Positions 53,001 to 64,000 of a stretch of 64,000 nucleotides of DNA are shown in pieces. This DNA is from Blastobasis lacticolella (taxonomy: Eukaryota; Arthropoda; Insecta; Lepidoptera; Blastobasidae). The DNA is taken from positions 16,056,001-16,120,000 of the forward strand of contig LR990050.1 of NCBI GenBank assembly GCA_905147135.1. The letters are read 5' to 3'. The notes under the pieces were generated by a model that ran no database searches, was not told the DNA's origin, and saw only the letters and a list, made by a program, of their open reading frames with translations. Both the position numbers and the translations under genes were made by a program. Position 1 is the stretch's first letter; each line of letters opens with the position of its first letter.

Positions 53001-56000
53001 GATGCTTAGTTCAGAACAAAAACGATGAAGACGCGGCAATTTAAAAATTAATATAACACAAGTCACAACCTAACGCTGCGTAAAATAAAATGTGATTAAC
53101 AATATAATGTAGGCCTTATCGCTTTACGTCAGACTTTATAAGGTTATGATTTTAAATGACGCAGACGGCTGCAAAAATGATGCATTCCTACGTAACAACC
53201 AATAGCGGACGAGATATTTCCTCACAATTATGACTTCTGCGCAGTTCCATCGGCGCAGGGTTGCCAGATTGGGGGTTTATTTCGCAATTTTGGGGAAAAA
53301 ATTGACTCTTGGAGAAAAACTGGGGAAACAGAATCTTTGAAGAAACTTTTGGGGAAAAAAGATCTAGGGAAAATATTGAGCCCTGATTATAGTATAACTT
53401 ACATTTACGAATGACGATGAAATGAAATCTATGAATCTTTAAGACAAGTTCTAGAAACTTGATTCTAGTGCCAGAAAACCCTTGAACAAAAAAGTCTGTG
53501 GACCATTTAAACTAGTGATGGGACTAGACTCGAATATTATTCGAATCACCCGGCAAAAATTCGAATCACGATTCGAACTAACTCTTTGAATTTTTGAATT
53601 GATTCGAATGGAGATTCGAATTGATTTATGACTTTAATCGACATTTTGATTCGAATCAATATGAATAGATAAAAATAAATAAAAATACGTGAACATACTG
53701 CCATTATGATAAAACGGTTTAATAGCGAAAACGTCTACTCAACCGAAGACGAAGACATTGAAATATTAAATTTGTTTAGTGAAATTGAAGTAACTTTTTT
53801 ATTAAAAAAAAACGAAGAAATAATGTGTTTATTGTACCTACTTATTTGTTAATTAAACCAAATCAAGTTTGGGGTTTTTTTCTGAATAATGTATCATTTT
53901 GGGGAAAAATAATTATGAATCTGGGGAAATATGAGAAAACACATCTGGCAACCCTGCATCGGCGTTGCTTTTAAACAGGCTACTTCAAATTTGCTCATGA
54001 TAACAAACAACTTTTTATTTCCTGTAATGTTATAAATTGATGTAATAAAGAGATTAACGACATACATACTAATTACCTATATGCAATTGCATACACTACT
54101 TTATCTACACTCATATTTTTATGTTAAAATATCGTATAATTTTATCAACTTAGCTGGAAGTAAGCTGCCAGTCAGTTCTGTTGTATCTACGCGTCAAGGA
54201 TATCAAGCGGCGAGAAATTCACTTGACTATTTTCACATTTATCTATTTATTTGCTTAAAATAAGGAAAAACATTTACAAACACAAATTACAACAATTACA
54301 AAAATATTCTGTTTAGCGGGAAAATAATTACTTACACAGAATATAAACAGGAAAATTTATATTTTGAATTTGAATACTTTATAAATACTTTACTGGCACC
54401 AATTCTGAAATCAGATGTTTAATATGATGATTATTTTCGCAATTTCCTGAGTTGCTCATATTAAAATTATTTGTTACCACGAGTACCTACATGCATAGCG
54501 TAGTCATTTGTATTATGAATTTGAAATCACTTGTATAAACATGGTACTATTGTCATAGGCGAAGGGGGGGGGGGGGGGACCCAGATTCTTACTGCCACAA
54601 TACAAAAAATTCTGAGCTCGCTACGCTAGCTAATTCATTAGTTTACTTTAATAAGTTTGCTATAGCTCTTTTTAACCAAAAATTGAAAATTTCGAGCTCG
54701 CTGCGCTCGCTAATTGGTTAAATTCACACCAATCGGGCCGCGTACTTAATTCGGATTTAAAGAGCCAATATGTACGCATACCAAAAAGGCCGAGCCGAGC
54801 TAGCTGCGCACACTCAGTCATTGGTTTTTGTAATATTTAGGTATCATATTCTACGCGAGTCAATTGAGCCGAAATTGGAAAAAAATTCACGGTACAGATC
54901 GATATTTATATGTTTTGATCTTGAACCCCCCAAAACCAAAATCTGGCTACGCCCATGACTACTGCCACCATCATCATCTTGGCATCAGACCCGGTTGTGC
55001 TCTTACGCACGGTATATTGGCACTACTATGTATAATATTACCCTTTAGGTGATGCTCTGTTTCTCGCGCGACTGCGAGGTGCTGCAAGCGCTGAAGGGCA
55101 GCGTCGGGAACCCGCTGTCGATCGCAATCAAAGGCCGGCAGTCCTCCGCCGAGTGCCTGACCGTGTTCCCGCCCAGCGGCGTCATACCCTTCCACGGGTT
55201 CACCATGTATGGTGAGTTTGGTAAAATCAGTCGTACGGATAACATTTTATGGTCTATTATGAATGCTAAGATTTTGGACTTGCGCCAATTTATTTGCGAA
55301 AAATATTATACAGCGCTACACCTCTGGAGACACCTACTCTAAGTAAGATGTACTAACACACCGATGTCGTTCTTTGTAGTTAGGATTTAGTAGCACTATT
55401 CGCCATATTTGCCAAGGTTGTCTGAAAGAGATCACATTAGTGATAAGACCGCCCTTTGTACTACCTTATCATATATTTTGTATCTGTATTTGTTTTCTCT
55501 GGTGTGAAGAGTATTGTATTGTATTTGTGATGTAGCGACAATAGGATCCGACTGAATATCAAAAGTGAGTCCGAGTGAGTACCGACATAGAGCACATAAT
55601 TTAGAAGTAGAAGTGGCAGTGGGCTCTCGATGTCTGCCGAAGAAGCGGCAACCACTGTCGTAAACTAGAGCAGACTGCTGCTCAGATGGAGTGAAGATTT
55701 GAAAAGGTTACAGATGGAGGCTGGATCCCTTAAGCCGAGGACAGGGTGCAATGACGCTTACTGGGGGACGCCTACGTCCAGCAGAGAACTAATATTGGCT
55801 GATGATGTTGTACAGCACAACAGCGCATTTACAGTGCAGAAGATTGTTAACTTAATGCCCTGTAGTATGAACTATCACTTCGTGTGGGAGTTTCCTGGTA
55901 AGATGCAGGCCTAGGTACTACACGATAATACTTAACCGAAAGCAGCGTTAGAGATCTGGGAATTTGAAAGAACTCCACAAATTAATTTCTTTACGTTATG

Positions 56001-58986
56001 AAAGACTTAATATTATGATCTTGTTTGGTTGACTTACGTCTAATCTCTTTAGTCAAGCAATAAGAAGGAACAGAGAATTTCATAAAAATACAACTGTCAT
56101 ACCTACACCATGTAACGTCAGAAAACTAAATATATTTTGGATAAAATTATTAGGAAACTTCGCTAAATTCTTCGTTATATGTGATCTGATTGCTAAACTT
56201 AAGAAACCAACAAAAAGGGCAGTTGGAGAATGCATATTGTACAAAAAGCTGCAATAAATTGTGCTGTATTTGCCGTGTCTTATTTGGGGTCATATAAACT
56301 GACATCATGGTATTTAGAGAGCAGATAAACGGCTTCCAAACGTTTGATGATGGCACCACCTTGGTATATCGGTGTGACGATGAAATTCACAGCTTAGGGT
56401 GTCTTTCCGAGGATCGATGAAACGGTCATACCTATACCCACAGTAACAAAATTAACCAATTATCAAGTTTCAAATTAGGCCATTTGCTGGTTTTGAAACC
56501 TGACTGAACTGACGACGGAAGTAAGTGCATTTTTTACTTTTTCTTGGGCTGCTCTTGTATCTACGTTGTTTTCTTAGCTACCGTCCACCGCTGTGACCTC
56601 ATCCCCAACCACGTATTTCATACCAGCCTACTGTGTCTCTTACATGCATCGGCTCTCTAAAAAGTCCTAATACCTACAGGCGATCGTAACTTTCCAGCAT
56701 TTGACGTTCAGGGCCATTTACATCGTCTTAGCGTGAGCTGATTAGTGCCATACGAGACACGTGTATTCTCCGGCAGAGAAACACAGTGACAACCCGGTAG
56801 TGCGTAAAACCTGTAGCGTGGCACCCTATTTTGAAGAAATGAGGCGCAAGAGCAAGTTGTTCTTGCCGACATTATTTCTCGATTCATTCTATCCTTTGTC
56901 TGTTGTATAGGACTAAAATATATTTTTCCCTTTAATTAATTGTCAACAAAAATATTGAAGTAGTAATAAGTAAAGTGAATGAATCATGAATCGAAACAGC
57001 ATATAAACACAACCGCAAACTATGACGAATTCTCCGATTCAAATAAACGCAAAAGGCTCCCGCCTACCCAAAGAAGCTTAGGTACTTGAATGTAAACGCG
57101 CTATAGCATTTTGAAATACCCATCAAACGTTTCGACCGCAGACTATCCTCTTTATTTTAGCACGCATTTTAACAGACAACTCGGAACCCTACACTGCACG
57201 TGGTTCGGCACGTTTCGGCAGGTTCATCATCATCACCCTAGCTTTTATCCCGGCTTCTGCCAGGGTCCGCTTTCCGACTCATTCTTCTCCACTTTGCCCG
57301 GTCTTCATCCTCATCCTCGCGTCTTAGGCCATTGGATCTCGAATCCGACTCAGCGATGTCAATCCATCGCTTCTTGGGTTGCCCAAGACCCAAGACCCGC
57401 CCGGGGCCTCTTACCTGATACCGGCAGGGTCAGACACCTATTTCCCACGTATCCCTGAGGCTTACGCAACACGTGACCATACCAACGCAGGCGAGCCTCC
57501 TCGATCTTACCTACGATATCCCTCACGCCGACGCTGCCACGGATATACTCGTGACGTCATTACTCGATCGAGCCTCGTAAGGTTATCTGACTTTCTGACT
57601 TTCAGTGACTGACAGAAGTTAGCGCGATCAAAGTTCCTATAAACTTGTCAAGCTAATGCATTGTTACCTCTTACAGCAACGCCGTTCTGCTATCTCTACG
57701 ATGATCCGGTCCAACTGTATTACACGTTCCGAGCGTTCTACATCCGCTACTGGCATCGTTTGCATTACTTGTCCACGCATCCGCAGGTAATTTCGCCCAA
57801 ATGTGTATGATATCTATAGCTTCTTCAGTGCTCACATTGTACTACAATATTGCAGAGAAATAAGTATTGCCTGATAATTAATAGTAGTTTATGTAACGGT
57901 CATATAAAAGGGGGTATTAAAACATGAGTGTCTGTTTATCATACCAGGCGTAGCCGAGTATGATAATAGTTTGACACGAGTGTTTTAATACCTAATTATA
58001 TGCAGTTGCATACACTACTTTATCTACACTCATATTTTTATGTTAAAATATCGTACCTATAATTTTCTCAACTTAGCTGGAAGTAAGCTGCGAGTCAGTT
58101 CTGTTGTATCTACGCTTCACGGATATCAAGCAGCGGGAAATTCACGTCACTACTTTCACATTCATCTATTTATTTGCTTCAAACAAGAAAAAACATTCAC
58201 AAACACAAATTACAACAATTACAAAATATATTCTGTTTAGCGGGAAAACAATTACACAGAATATAAACAGGAAAATTTAAATTTGTTAAAGACATCTATG
58301 TATTCAGCCTACATTACGCCGTGTCCCGACAAAAAATAAAAAAATAAAAGTGAAGTAAAAGTAAAGTGTTGCATAATGATTAAAAAGTTATTTTACGATA
58401 CAGCAGTAATGAAAATAGTATTGGAAATGCTGTATCGTAAAGTAATTTTTTAAAATTCTGGCGCGAAAAATGTGTAGCCTTAAACGACTATTTTCGAATA
58501 TGTAATTGGAACATTAAGCTATGAGTGTAGATAAAAGTATGTTATTCTATTTCAGGGTATAGTATCGTTGTGCCTTTTATACGAAAGGCTACTGGAAGCA
58601 AATGAACCTCTGCTGTGGATACATTTCAGGAACATAAACATAAACCCGTGAGTAACGAAACAGCCTTTTTATTTAATAGTTGTTTTATTATTTATACTAA
58701 CCTTTTCTATCTCTAACATTAACTTTTCAGGATCAGAGTAGTATTCAAGTGGCTTATGCGAGCGTTTAGCGGTCATTTACCCCCCGATCAGCTGCTGCTT
58801 CTATGGGACGCCATATTGGGCTACGACTGTTTGGAGATACTGCCTCTTCTAGCACTCGCCATACTGAGCTTCAGAAAGGAGAACATATTCCAAGTGAACA
58901 CTATTCAAAACGTCGATGCGGTTCTAGCTGACCTGTCCACGATATCTGTGATTCCACTAATACAACTTGCTCTGATGAAGGCCTGA
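50035..58986 (+). CDS. TBC1D19: TBC1 domain family member 19, 11 exons
   Basis: TBC-domain protein of membrane traffic. Exons 50035-50136, 50229-50363, 51230-51404, 51536-51623, 51870-51930, 52045-52278, 52354-52491, 55049-55211, 57677-57786, 58556-58647, 58731-58986; 517 aa (human 526). Colinear conserved blocks: QWEKRIHKSLNSMC, RPVYAPKDFLEVL, KLIFKDVQLTASNDD, FVFEDLLYQVMLCFSRD, PPSGVIPFHGFTMY, GIVSLCLLYERLLE, FKWLMRAFSGHLPPDQLLLL, and the C-terminal ADLSTISVIPLIQL. The usual TBC catalytic pair is missing: the arginine position of IxxDxxR is Ile (MIDKLI) and YCQG is replaced by PFHG, as in the vertebrate protein, so Rab-GAP activity by the dual-finger mechanism is doubtful. Introns 7 to 9 hold transposons. 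AATAAA at 59456. Tail-to-tail with ALKBH8. Confidence 0.96.
53248..53964. mobile_element. Non-autonomous hAT element with 8-bp target duplication
   Basis: Exact 14-bp terminal inverted repeats CAGGGTTGCCAGAT (53256-53269 and inverted 53943-53956) are flanked by the exact 8-bp direct duplication CATCGGCG (53248-53255 and 53957-53964). An 8-bp duplication and CAGGG ends are the hAT signature. The 701-bp body is AT-rich with TTGGGGAAAAA-like repeats and many GAATCGAATT-like palindromes; no transposase. It lies in TBC1D19 intron 7. Confidence 0.92.
54075..54360. mobile_element. Terminal-inverted-repeat element, copy 2 (partial)
   Basis: Shares CTACTTTATCTACACTCATA, TTAGCTGGAAGTAAGCTGC and TTCTGTTTAGCGGGAAAATA with 14361-14780, but lacks the left terminal part. 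In TBC1D19 intron 7. Confidence 0.65.
54566..54581 (+). repeat. Poly-G run of about 15-16 bases
   Basis: A guanine homopolymer followed by ACCCAG. It could reflect a polymerase or assembly length error. It is intronic (TBC1D19 intron 7), so it has no coding effect. Confidence 0.8.
57230..57600. repeat. Retroposon fragment in TBC1D19 intron 8
   Basis: Contains CCGGCTTCTGCCAGGGTCCG, CACCTATTTCCCACGTATCC and TGAGGCTTACGCAACACGTG, the same family as 26300-26880 and about 14010-14180. The open frames over it are repeat-derived. Confidence 0.55.
57885..58535. mobile_element. Terminal-inverted-repeat element, copy 3
   Basis: Starts TAATAGTAGTTTATGTAACG and follows copy 1 through GGCGTAGCCGAGTATGATAA and GTTTAGCGGGAAAACAATTA. 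It then has unrelated sequence containing its own inverted repeat (TTACGATACAGCA and TGCTGTATCGTAA). It rejoins copy 1 at CCTTAAACGACTATTTTCGA to GTGTAGATAAAA. It ends about 20 bp before the acceptor of TBC1D19 exon 10. Confidence 0.7.
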
Positions 58987-59482
58987 TGTAGGTACGCTTT
59001 GGAAAGGTAGGGAATAAGCAGAAAAATACATATTTTTGTTAACTAATTATAGTTGAGCACTAGATGAACTTGGAGCGGAGATAGGATATAGTCTCAAAGT
59101 ACCTAACAATAATGAATTTAGTTTAACGAATAACTCAAAATTGAGAGGATTCACTTGTTTTTAAAGAATGCGTTAACTCCTTTTGGAGTAAATATCGTCC
59201 CATCCAAGACAAAATAACATTTGATGGACTTAGGCCATAATCCTAGAATTGACTAAAAATAAGGCTCTGTTTTTTATATTGTTTTTGTTAACATACACGT
59301 TATTTTTAAGTGGATACGCAATGGAAGCCACGGATTTCTTTATAATATTTTAATGGTCCTAATATGTTCCTGTAACATAATTTGTGTTGATGTATGGAAT
59401 CGTTTTATAACATTGGTTTGGATACTTTTGTTTTGTAGGGATTTTAAAATTAAAAAATAAAGCAAATATGTCTGAAGCATAC
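58987..59482. other. Shared 3' region, TBC1D19 / ALKBH8
   Basis: About 0.5 kb between two convergent stop codons. An AATAAA for TBC1D19 lies at 59456-59461, close to the ALKBH8 stop on the other strand, so the 3' UTRs are likely to overlap. No repeat was recognised. Confidence 0.5.
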
Positions 59483-62400
59483 CTATATTTTCTTATAAAT
59501 CACACACCAGTTACCCTCCTCGTAGAAACTACTTTCTATATGCACGTCTGGTATTTCTTTGCACAAGTCTGCGAGTTCGTTTTCTTGGAACACATGGTAA
59601 TACCTGAGCAGGGTGTTTTCCGATTTATTTTCAAGTTTGTCATCGGTTTTCTTTCTCAACTTCCACGGGACGAGTAAGTCGTCGTGTTGGAATTGCGTTC
59701 TGTTTTCGTGGACCGGCAGGGTCACACCCACGACCGACATTACTTCTTGGTCGCCATTTTGGGTTTTGTTCTTGCAAATGTAGTTTGAATCTTTCTGGTC
59801 CTTCGCCCATACGGTGACGAGGGCGCGTCCGCCGCTGCGTAAGACTCGAGCTATCGTTGACAACGCCTGCACTCTTCGCGCCTGGAAAGGTGGAACGGGT
59901 TTACAATTTTTGTCGAAGGACCATAACTTCTTTCTACAAATTTTTGGTGTCAATCTTATTGGAGGAGGCCTATGCCTGCACTGGACTGATTTAGGCCGAT
60001 GAAAAACTCTACATGCACTGAAATAGGTGGGAATAGGCCTATAGCCTAAGTATAGTAGTTTATGACGATGTCTGCAAGAATTCAATCGGGGTAACAGCTA
60101 ATTCAATTCTATGACAACTTATCCTAGGCTAGTCATGCGACGCAGGCGTAACAAACTTAATACTCACTTTACTACTAAAATGGTGGACAACGGCAATGCA
60201 TATAACAGCATCCGCGCAGGCGTCTCTCAATCCTGGGCTGAGGAGGTCAAGCCGCAGGCAGTCTGCGGTTGGCGTGTCGGCGATGTGAGACTTACACTCC
60301 GCTAGGAGGCCCGTACTGCGTTCACCTGCTATCTACGTTAGAGAATAAAGATATGCAGGGCTATTGGCTATCTCAGTGGACAACTGAATTTGCCATATAT
60401 TAATTTTACACTTCTCTATTTTGGTAGACACTATAGCAAGTGGCCAACGTAGATGACGTAGCGTAGAATTATTTAATGGCAAATTCAGTTGCCAACTGAG
60501 TTAGAAAATAGCCCGCTGATCAAACCAACGCGTTCGGCCTGCGTCCGCGGTGGCTGCCGAGGTGGCGATCACCGAATTAAGTGTGTGAAGCCTCACATAC
60601 ATTGCAAGCGAATACAACTATTACTATAGCCACCGCCGTTGGCGTTACGGAAGGTTTATACTCTGTTTTAATAAAAGAGAGGTAGGGCATAGCGGGGTAT
60701 CCCGTTCGAATTGGAGCCGCCCGACTGGGGAAGTACCTCCACCTTACAGAATACCGCAGCTAAACAATACTCTTTTAAATAGTATTTTGTTTCTGCCGGT
60801 GAGTAAGGTTTCCAGAGCTCCATGGGGTGGGAAATTTGGGGAACCGTGGCTTTGGCAGTGGAGGGATATTTGCCTTTTTGCTGCCAGAGTAACGTGTTAT
60901 AGAGGTGGGCAACGCATTGGCGATAGTCTCGGTGGGCGATATTCTCGGTGTTGCTAATGTCTATAGGCAGTGGTGACCACTTTCCATCAGGTGGCCCGCT
61001 TGCCTGTTGGCCTATCGTACGACATAAAAAAAAAATTATATTACTAGAATACTTCGATATTTTACTCCCACGTATTTCTCAATGATAAAGTACAAGCAGC
61101 AAGAAGAGTCCTTTCCGAGCGCGCTCCATACAAACGTAGTTTGATCATATTTCCAATATTACGCTATGCGATGAAATTTTGTAGACGTGATCCAGAAACC
61201 AATATATGCTATGAATATTGTTTGTCACATTTTCGTTCAAACATAGGTATCATTTAAAAGTGGAAGTTTTTTTAACATGGGTTTGTTTCCATGAAAATCT
61301 TAAAGCCCGGCGCAACTTTGAATCATAATAATCATAATCATAATCATAAAAATCTTTATTGTTTTTACTGTGTGTTACATAGGTGGAAAAATATGTATTT
61401 GACATTCGATCAGCAGTAAATATCTGTCTCATACAGATATACAATAGGTTTATTACTACACTAATTTATTTAATTAACGAAACGATAACCGTGGAGGACC
61501 CTGTCCCTGAGCAACTTCTGGCCACAGCCCGAGTCATCGTGAGCGAACGGGCTCGAGAGCGTGACAAACGAGTGTAATACTGAATCACTAAGTTCAAAAT
61601 AGCGATATACTGCGTACATAAAGACGTCATCCGTCTCCCGTAAAGTTTTGCAAATTGTGTAATGTTTACAGTGTCGTTATTACTCGCGCAAACCAAACCC
61701 GCCCTCACGTCCACTACATAAGGTCTGCCAACCTAAACAATATTCTTGAGCACGTTTTTCCCGTTGCCGCAGCCGAGCTCCAGAGACGCTATTCTATCAT
61801 TCGCGTAAACCAAACCAGCCCTTATAACCACTACACAAGGTTGTAATATTACCAGGCTCGCTTCTCTCATTAGCACAAACCAATCCCGCCCTTATAAGCA
61901 CCACACAAGGTCTACCTACCTGAACGATATCGGCTCGTTTGAGAACGTTCTTCCCGTTGCCGCAGCCGAGGTCCAGTACGACGCTGCCGGGCGGCACGCG
62001 CGCCATAAACTCCACTACTTTGGGCCACGGCTTATGCCGCGTTGTGCTGAAGTGGCCTGCTATCTGCTCGTATACCTGGATGGCAGGTCATGTCATGATT
62101 GGTCAGAATGTATTGGGAATGTTTTAGAAATTAAAACTCAAAGTTCACAGTTGGATTTTGTCAATACTAGGAGCACAGAGTACTATAAAATCGTACTACG
62201 AGCAATAAATGGCGTTATTTTGACAGTGGCTAGAAAAATCGCTCGAAAAAATAGGTGAAAAGAAACTCCTTAAAAACCAGGTAAAAAAAGTCAGCCCCTA
62301 TTACACCAAAGGGTCAAAACTCATGTCCGTTGGCGGAAAGCAGATTAATTGACTGTGTGAACATAAATGGACCAAAATCAAAAGTGTTTACATTTAACAT

Positions 62401-63931
62401 TTTCAATACAAGCTTTGAAATTAATTTTTAAAGTATGTATACCAAATTAAATATTACCTGATGAACATGCAACTCCTCTAAATTAGAAGCTAGATCATCG
62501 CCTATATCCTTTTTCTCTCTGCTATCACACAGAGTAGGGTATTTACATTGACAAGGCCCTTGCCTCGTCCATCTAAAGGTTAGCGATATCCTGGTTTGTC
62601 TCTGCACATTGTCATTAGTGATCACTTTGTTGACTTTCCCATCACAGGATCTTCTTTCTATGATGGGATCGTATGTCCTTGGCTGTATGCCATGTTGCCA
62701 GTCATACCTGGGAAGTATTTTTATAGATTCTTGAAAGGTTCTAGTACAGCGTCGTTGGCGTAATGGCTAGCGGGTGGGCCTTATAAGTGAGAGGTGCCAC
62801 CATGTACTAGACTTTTTCTGAGTACATTAGTTTGAACACTAACCGATACTCTCATGGTGAGAGAAAACATCATGAGGAAACCTGCACATTCATTCATAAC
62901 TGAATGTGTAGCTGTGATCCAATTAGTCAAGTTCCCTATTAATAGGGTCACGGAGGTCAGATAGCAGTCGCTCTGCCGTAATTACTTAAAATGAAATGGT
63001 GGTAGTGGTGGTGGACTTTTACTATAGTTCATTCACGATAAGGATATAGTGAGTCATCGTTGTCCGCAGGCCTAGCCCTACTCTCGACCAAACAGGTCGC
63101 AAGAAGAAAGCCAAGTTCACAGTGACCAGTTGCAAGTAGAAAATAATGAAAATGAATATCTCGCCGGTCAGAATAAACAGGAAATACCAGCCTGGCTGCT
63201 AAGCAAAACCATATCACTGTGATAAACACCTTTACTCACTATTTTCTTATCGCGAATGGCCTATAGTGCAATTTGTGCGCGCCTATCCCACTTCGGCGTT
63301 ACATGTCAAATTCAAAATCTGAGTTAAGCTCTGTAATATGTCCTGCAATGATCAACTAACTACCTTGCCTCACCCTGCATCACTAGCAGAGACCGTGCCG
63401 GCACCGCAACCGGCACTTGCTTGCCACTGTGATGTCTCCAGTCCATGACCACATCGGACCCAAGGGATAGGGAGAGAATTGTTTCACCAAATGGACTATG
63501 CTTGTCTACATGAGATGGTATGCCTGTAGAAAGAATAATAATATTTCAACTAAGTATTTAACACGTAATTTACTGTTCAATTTATGTTTAACTCTGGCAG
63601 TTCCCACCTTGACCTGGAGAATATTTGTTAACAGTCAGCTGGTCAGGAGTCCCTACATCAAAGCCTTGTTCCCTTAATCTTTTCCATAAAATGTCACACT
63701 CCTGTGGTATTTTTGTTGGCAATGGTGCGGATAAATCTACATCATTACTACCATATCTGAACTCATACCCATAGTGCTTCACTTGTCTGTTTTTTAAGAC
63801 ACTGGATTCTGAATCTTCTCTCCAATCAAAAAGTGTAATAAATGTTTGCTCTTCCTCCACAGAAACAAAGTCTTTAAGAAGATGCAGACCACCAGGGTCA
63901 TTATGTGAGCATATTAGTTCAGTGTTGGGTA
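59483..63931 (-). CDS. ALKBH8: ALKBH8 tRNA hydroxylase/methyltransferase, 3' part
   Basis: Makes and then hydroxylates the mcm5U side chain at the wobble uridine of tRNAs. Exons seen (transcript order): 63608-63931, 63374-63523, 62458-62729, 61920-62075, 60168-60332, 59483-59881, all in phase. The 5' end, with the RRM and protein start, lies beyond 64000. AlkB domain: [24 protein letters not shown], iron ligands in HVDKHS, a later histidine in YDWQHGI, and TRISLTF. Zinc-type segment: [11 protein letters not shown]. Methyltransferase: [12 protein letters not shown] (S-adenosylmethionine motif I), [10 protein letters not shown] where the human protein has [33 protein letters not shown], and the C-terminal NWCVIYKKI. 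The third exon listed starts after TTTCAAG, the only acceptor that keeps the phase, which adds a few residues before RYDWQHG. Intron 61919-60333 holds a duplicated motif I exon end. Confidence 0.94.
60660..61040. repeat. Retroposon fragment in ALKBH8 intron
   Basis: CCGCCCGACTGGGGAAGTAC, GTGGAGGGATATTTGCC and the 3' block TGACCACTTTCCATCAGGTG with an A-rich tail (CATAAAAAAAAA). A common lepidopteran SINE/LINE tail, also seen at about 26740 and 27600. A further inverted tail (ATCATAATCATAATCAT, CTTTATTG) is at 61318-61385. Confidence 0.6.
61676..61919 (-). repeat. Tandem duplication of ALKBH8 exon end and intron start
   Basis: Reading on the minus strand, the donor region after the motif I exon (ACCTTGTGTGGTGCTTATAA then GGGCGGGATTGGTTTG) is repeated twice more: 61797-61843 and 61676-61731. 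The last repeat is preceded, at 61734-61784, by a second copy of the exon end encoding [11 protein letters not shown]. In that copy the final codon CAG has become TAG and the donor GTAGGT has become GTTGGC. Confidence 0.85.
62755..63000 (+). mobile_element. SINE-family copy in ALKBH8 intron
   Basis: A tRNA-like head (GGCGTAATGGCTAGCGGG, GTGAGAGGTGCC) is followed by the family body: TCATGGTGAGAGAAAACATC, CTGAATGTGTAGCTGTGATC, and GGTCACGGAGGTCAGATAGC. Confidence 0.7.
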
Positions 63932-64000
63932 CTGAAAAAGCAGAGAGTTGCAGTTGGAATAATCATAGTGCAATTAAGTAACGCAACGGTCAGTGGCCTA

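Noticed and set aside
60111..60305. 64-codon plus-strand frame
   Set aside because: Antisense to ALKBH8 exon 60168-60332, whose minus-strand frame carries the conserved CIAVVHHF motif.
61466..61577. A third decayed copy of the ALKBH8 motif I exon (GCGQKLL-like)
   Set aside because: Similarity is limited to a few residues without the flanking repeated intron sequence, so chance is likely.

Overview
The window is nuclear DNA of an insect, almost certainly a moth or butterfly. The genes are split into many small exons with GT-AG introns. The protein families are animal ones. The introns and spacers are full of the SINE/LINE relics and inverted-repeat (MITE-type) elements typical of Lepidoptera. 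No CRISPR array, operon, rRNA gene or functional tRNA gene was seen. I assembled the genes by hand, joining exons by splice sites and codon phase; every listed CDS sums to a whole number of codons (the 3' gene is incomplete).

Layout. 1-4.2 kb: spacer with a LINE relic and a GGTCCAGGTCCT-type minisatellite. 4.2-24.6 kb (+): a 12-exon arylsulfatase B-type sulfatase (538 aa) whose introns hold several DNA transposons, among them a 4.8-kb element carrying a 90-bp satellite. 25.1-25.6 kb (+): an unrecognised two-exon gene (87 aa). 25.6-33.4 kb (-): a complete 10-exon HORMAD/Hop1-type meiotic chromosome-axis gene (HORMA, PHD-like zinc finger, winged helix) with one exon duplicated in tandem. 34.1-34.65 kb (+): a second unrecognised two-exon gene (147 aa), divergent from the HORMAD gene. 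34.7-35.0 kb (-): a possible frameshifted coding relic. 35-41 kb: repeats. 42.7-44.6 kb (+): corkscrew/SHP2 tyrosine phosphatase in one uninterrupted coding exon. 48.25-49.4 kb (-): YPEL5 (3 exons, one GC-AG intron). 50.0-59.0 kb (+): TBC1D19 (11 exons). 59.5-63.9 kb (-): the 3' part of ALKBH8, the tRNA wobble-uridine hydroxylase/methyltransferase; its 5' end lies beyond the window.

The genes are not one pathway. They cover glycosaminoglycan or sulfate-ester breakdown, meiosis, receptor tyrosine kinase signalling, CTLH ubiquitin ligase, membrane traffic and tRNA modification. The arrangement is compact: YPEL5 and TBC1D19 are head-to-head (640 bp between start codons), TBC1D19 and ALKBH8 tail-to-tail (about 0.5 kb), and the 87-aa gene and HORMAD tail-to-tail with only 28 bp between stop codons.

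I found no clearly new multi-gene system. The most unusual signals are the near-identical HORMAD exon pair separated by a 31-nt in-frame spacer, the duplicated S-adenosylmethionine-motif exon end in an ALKBH8 intron, the 4.8-kb inverted-repeat element with a two-strand-open satellite, and the intronless csw.
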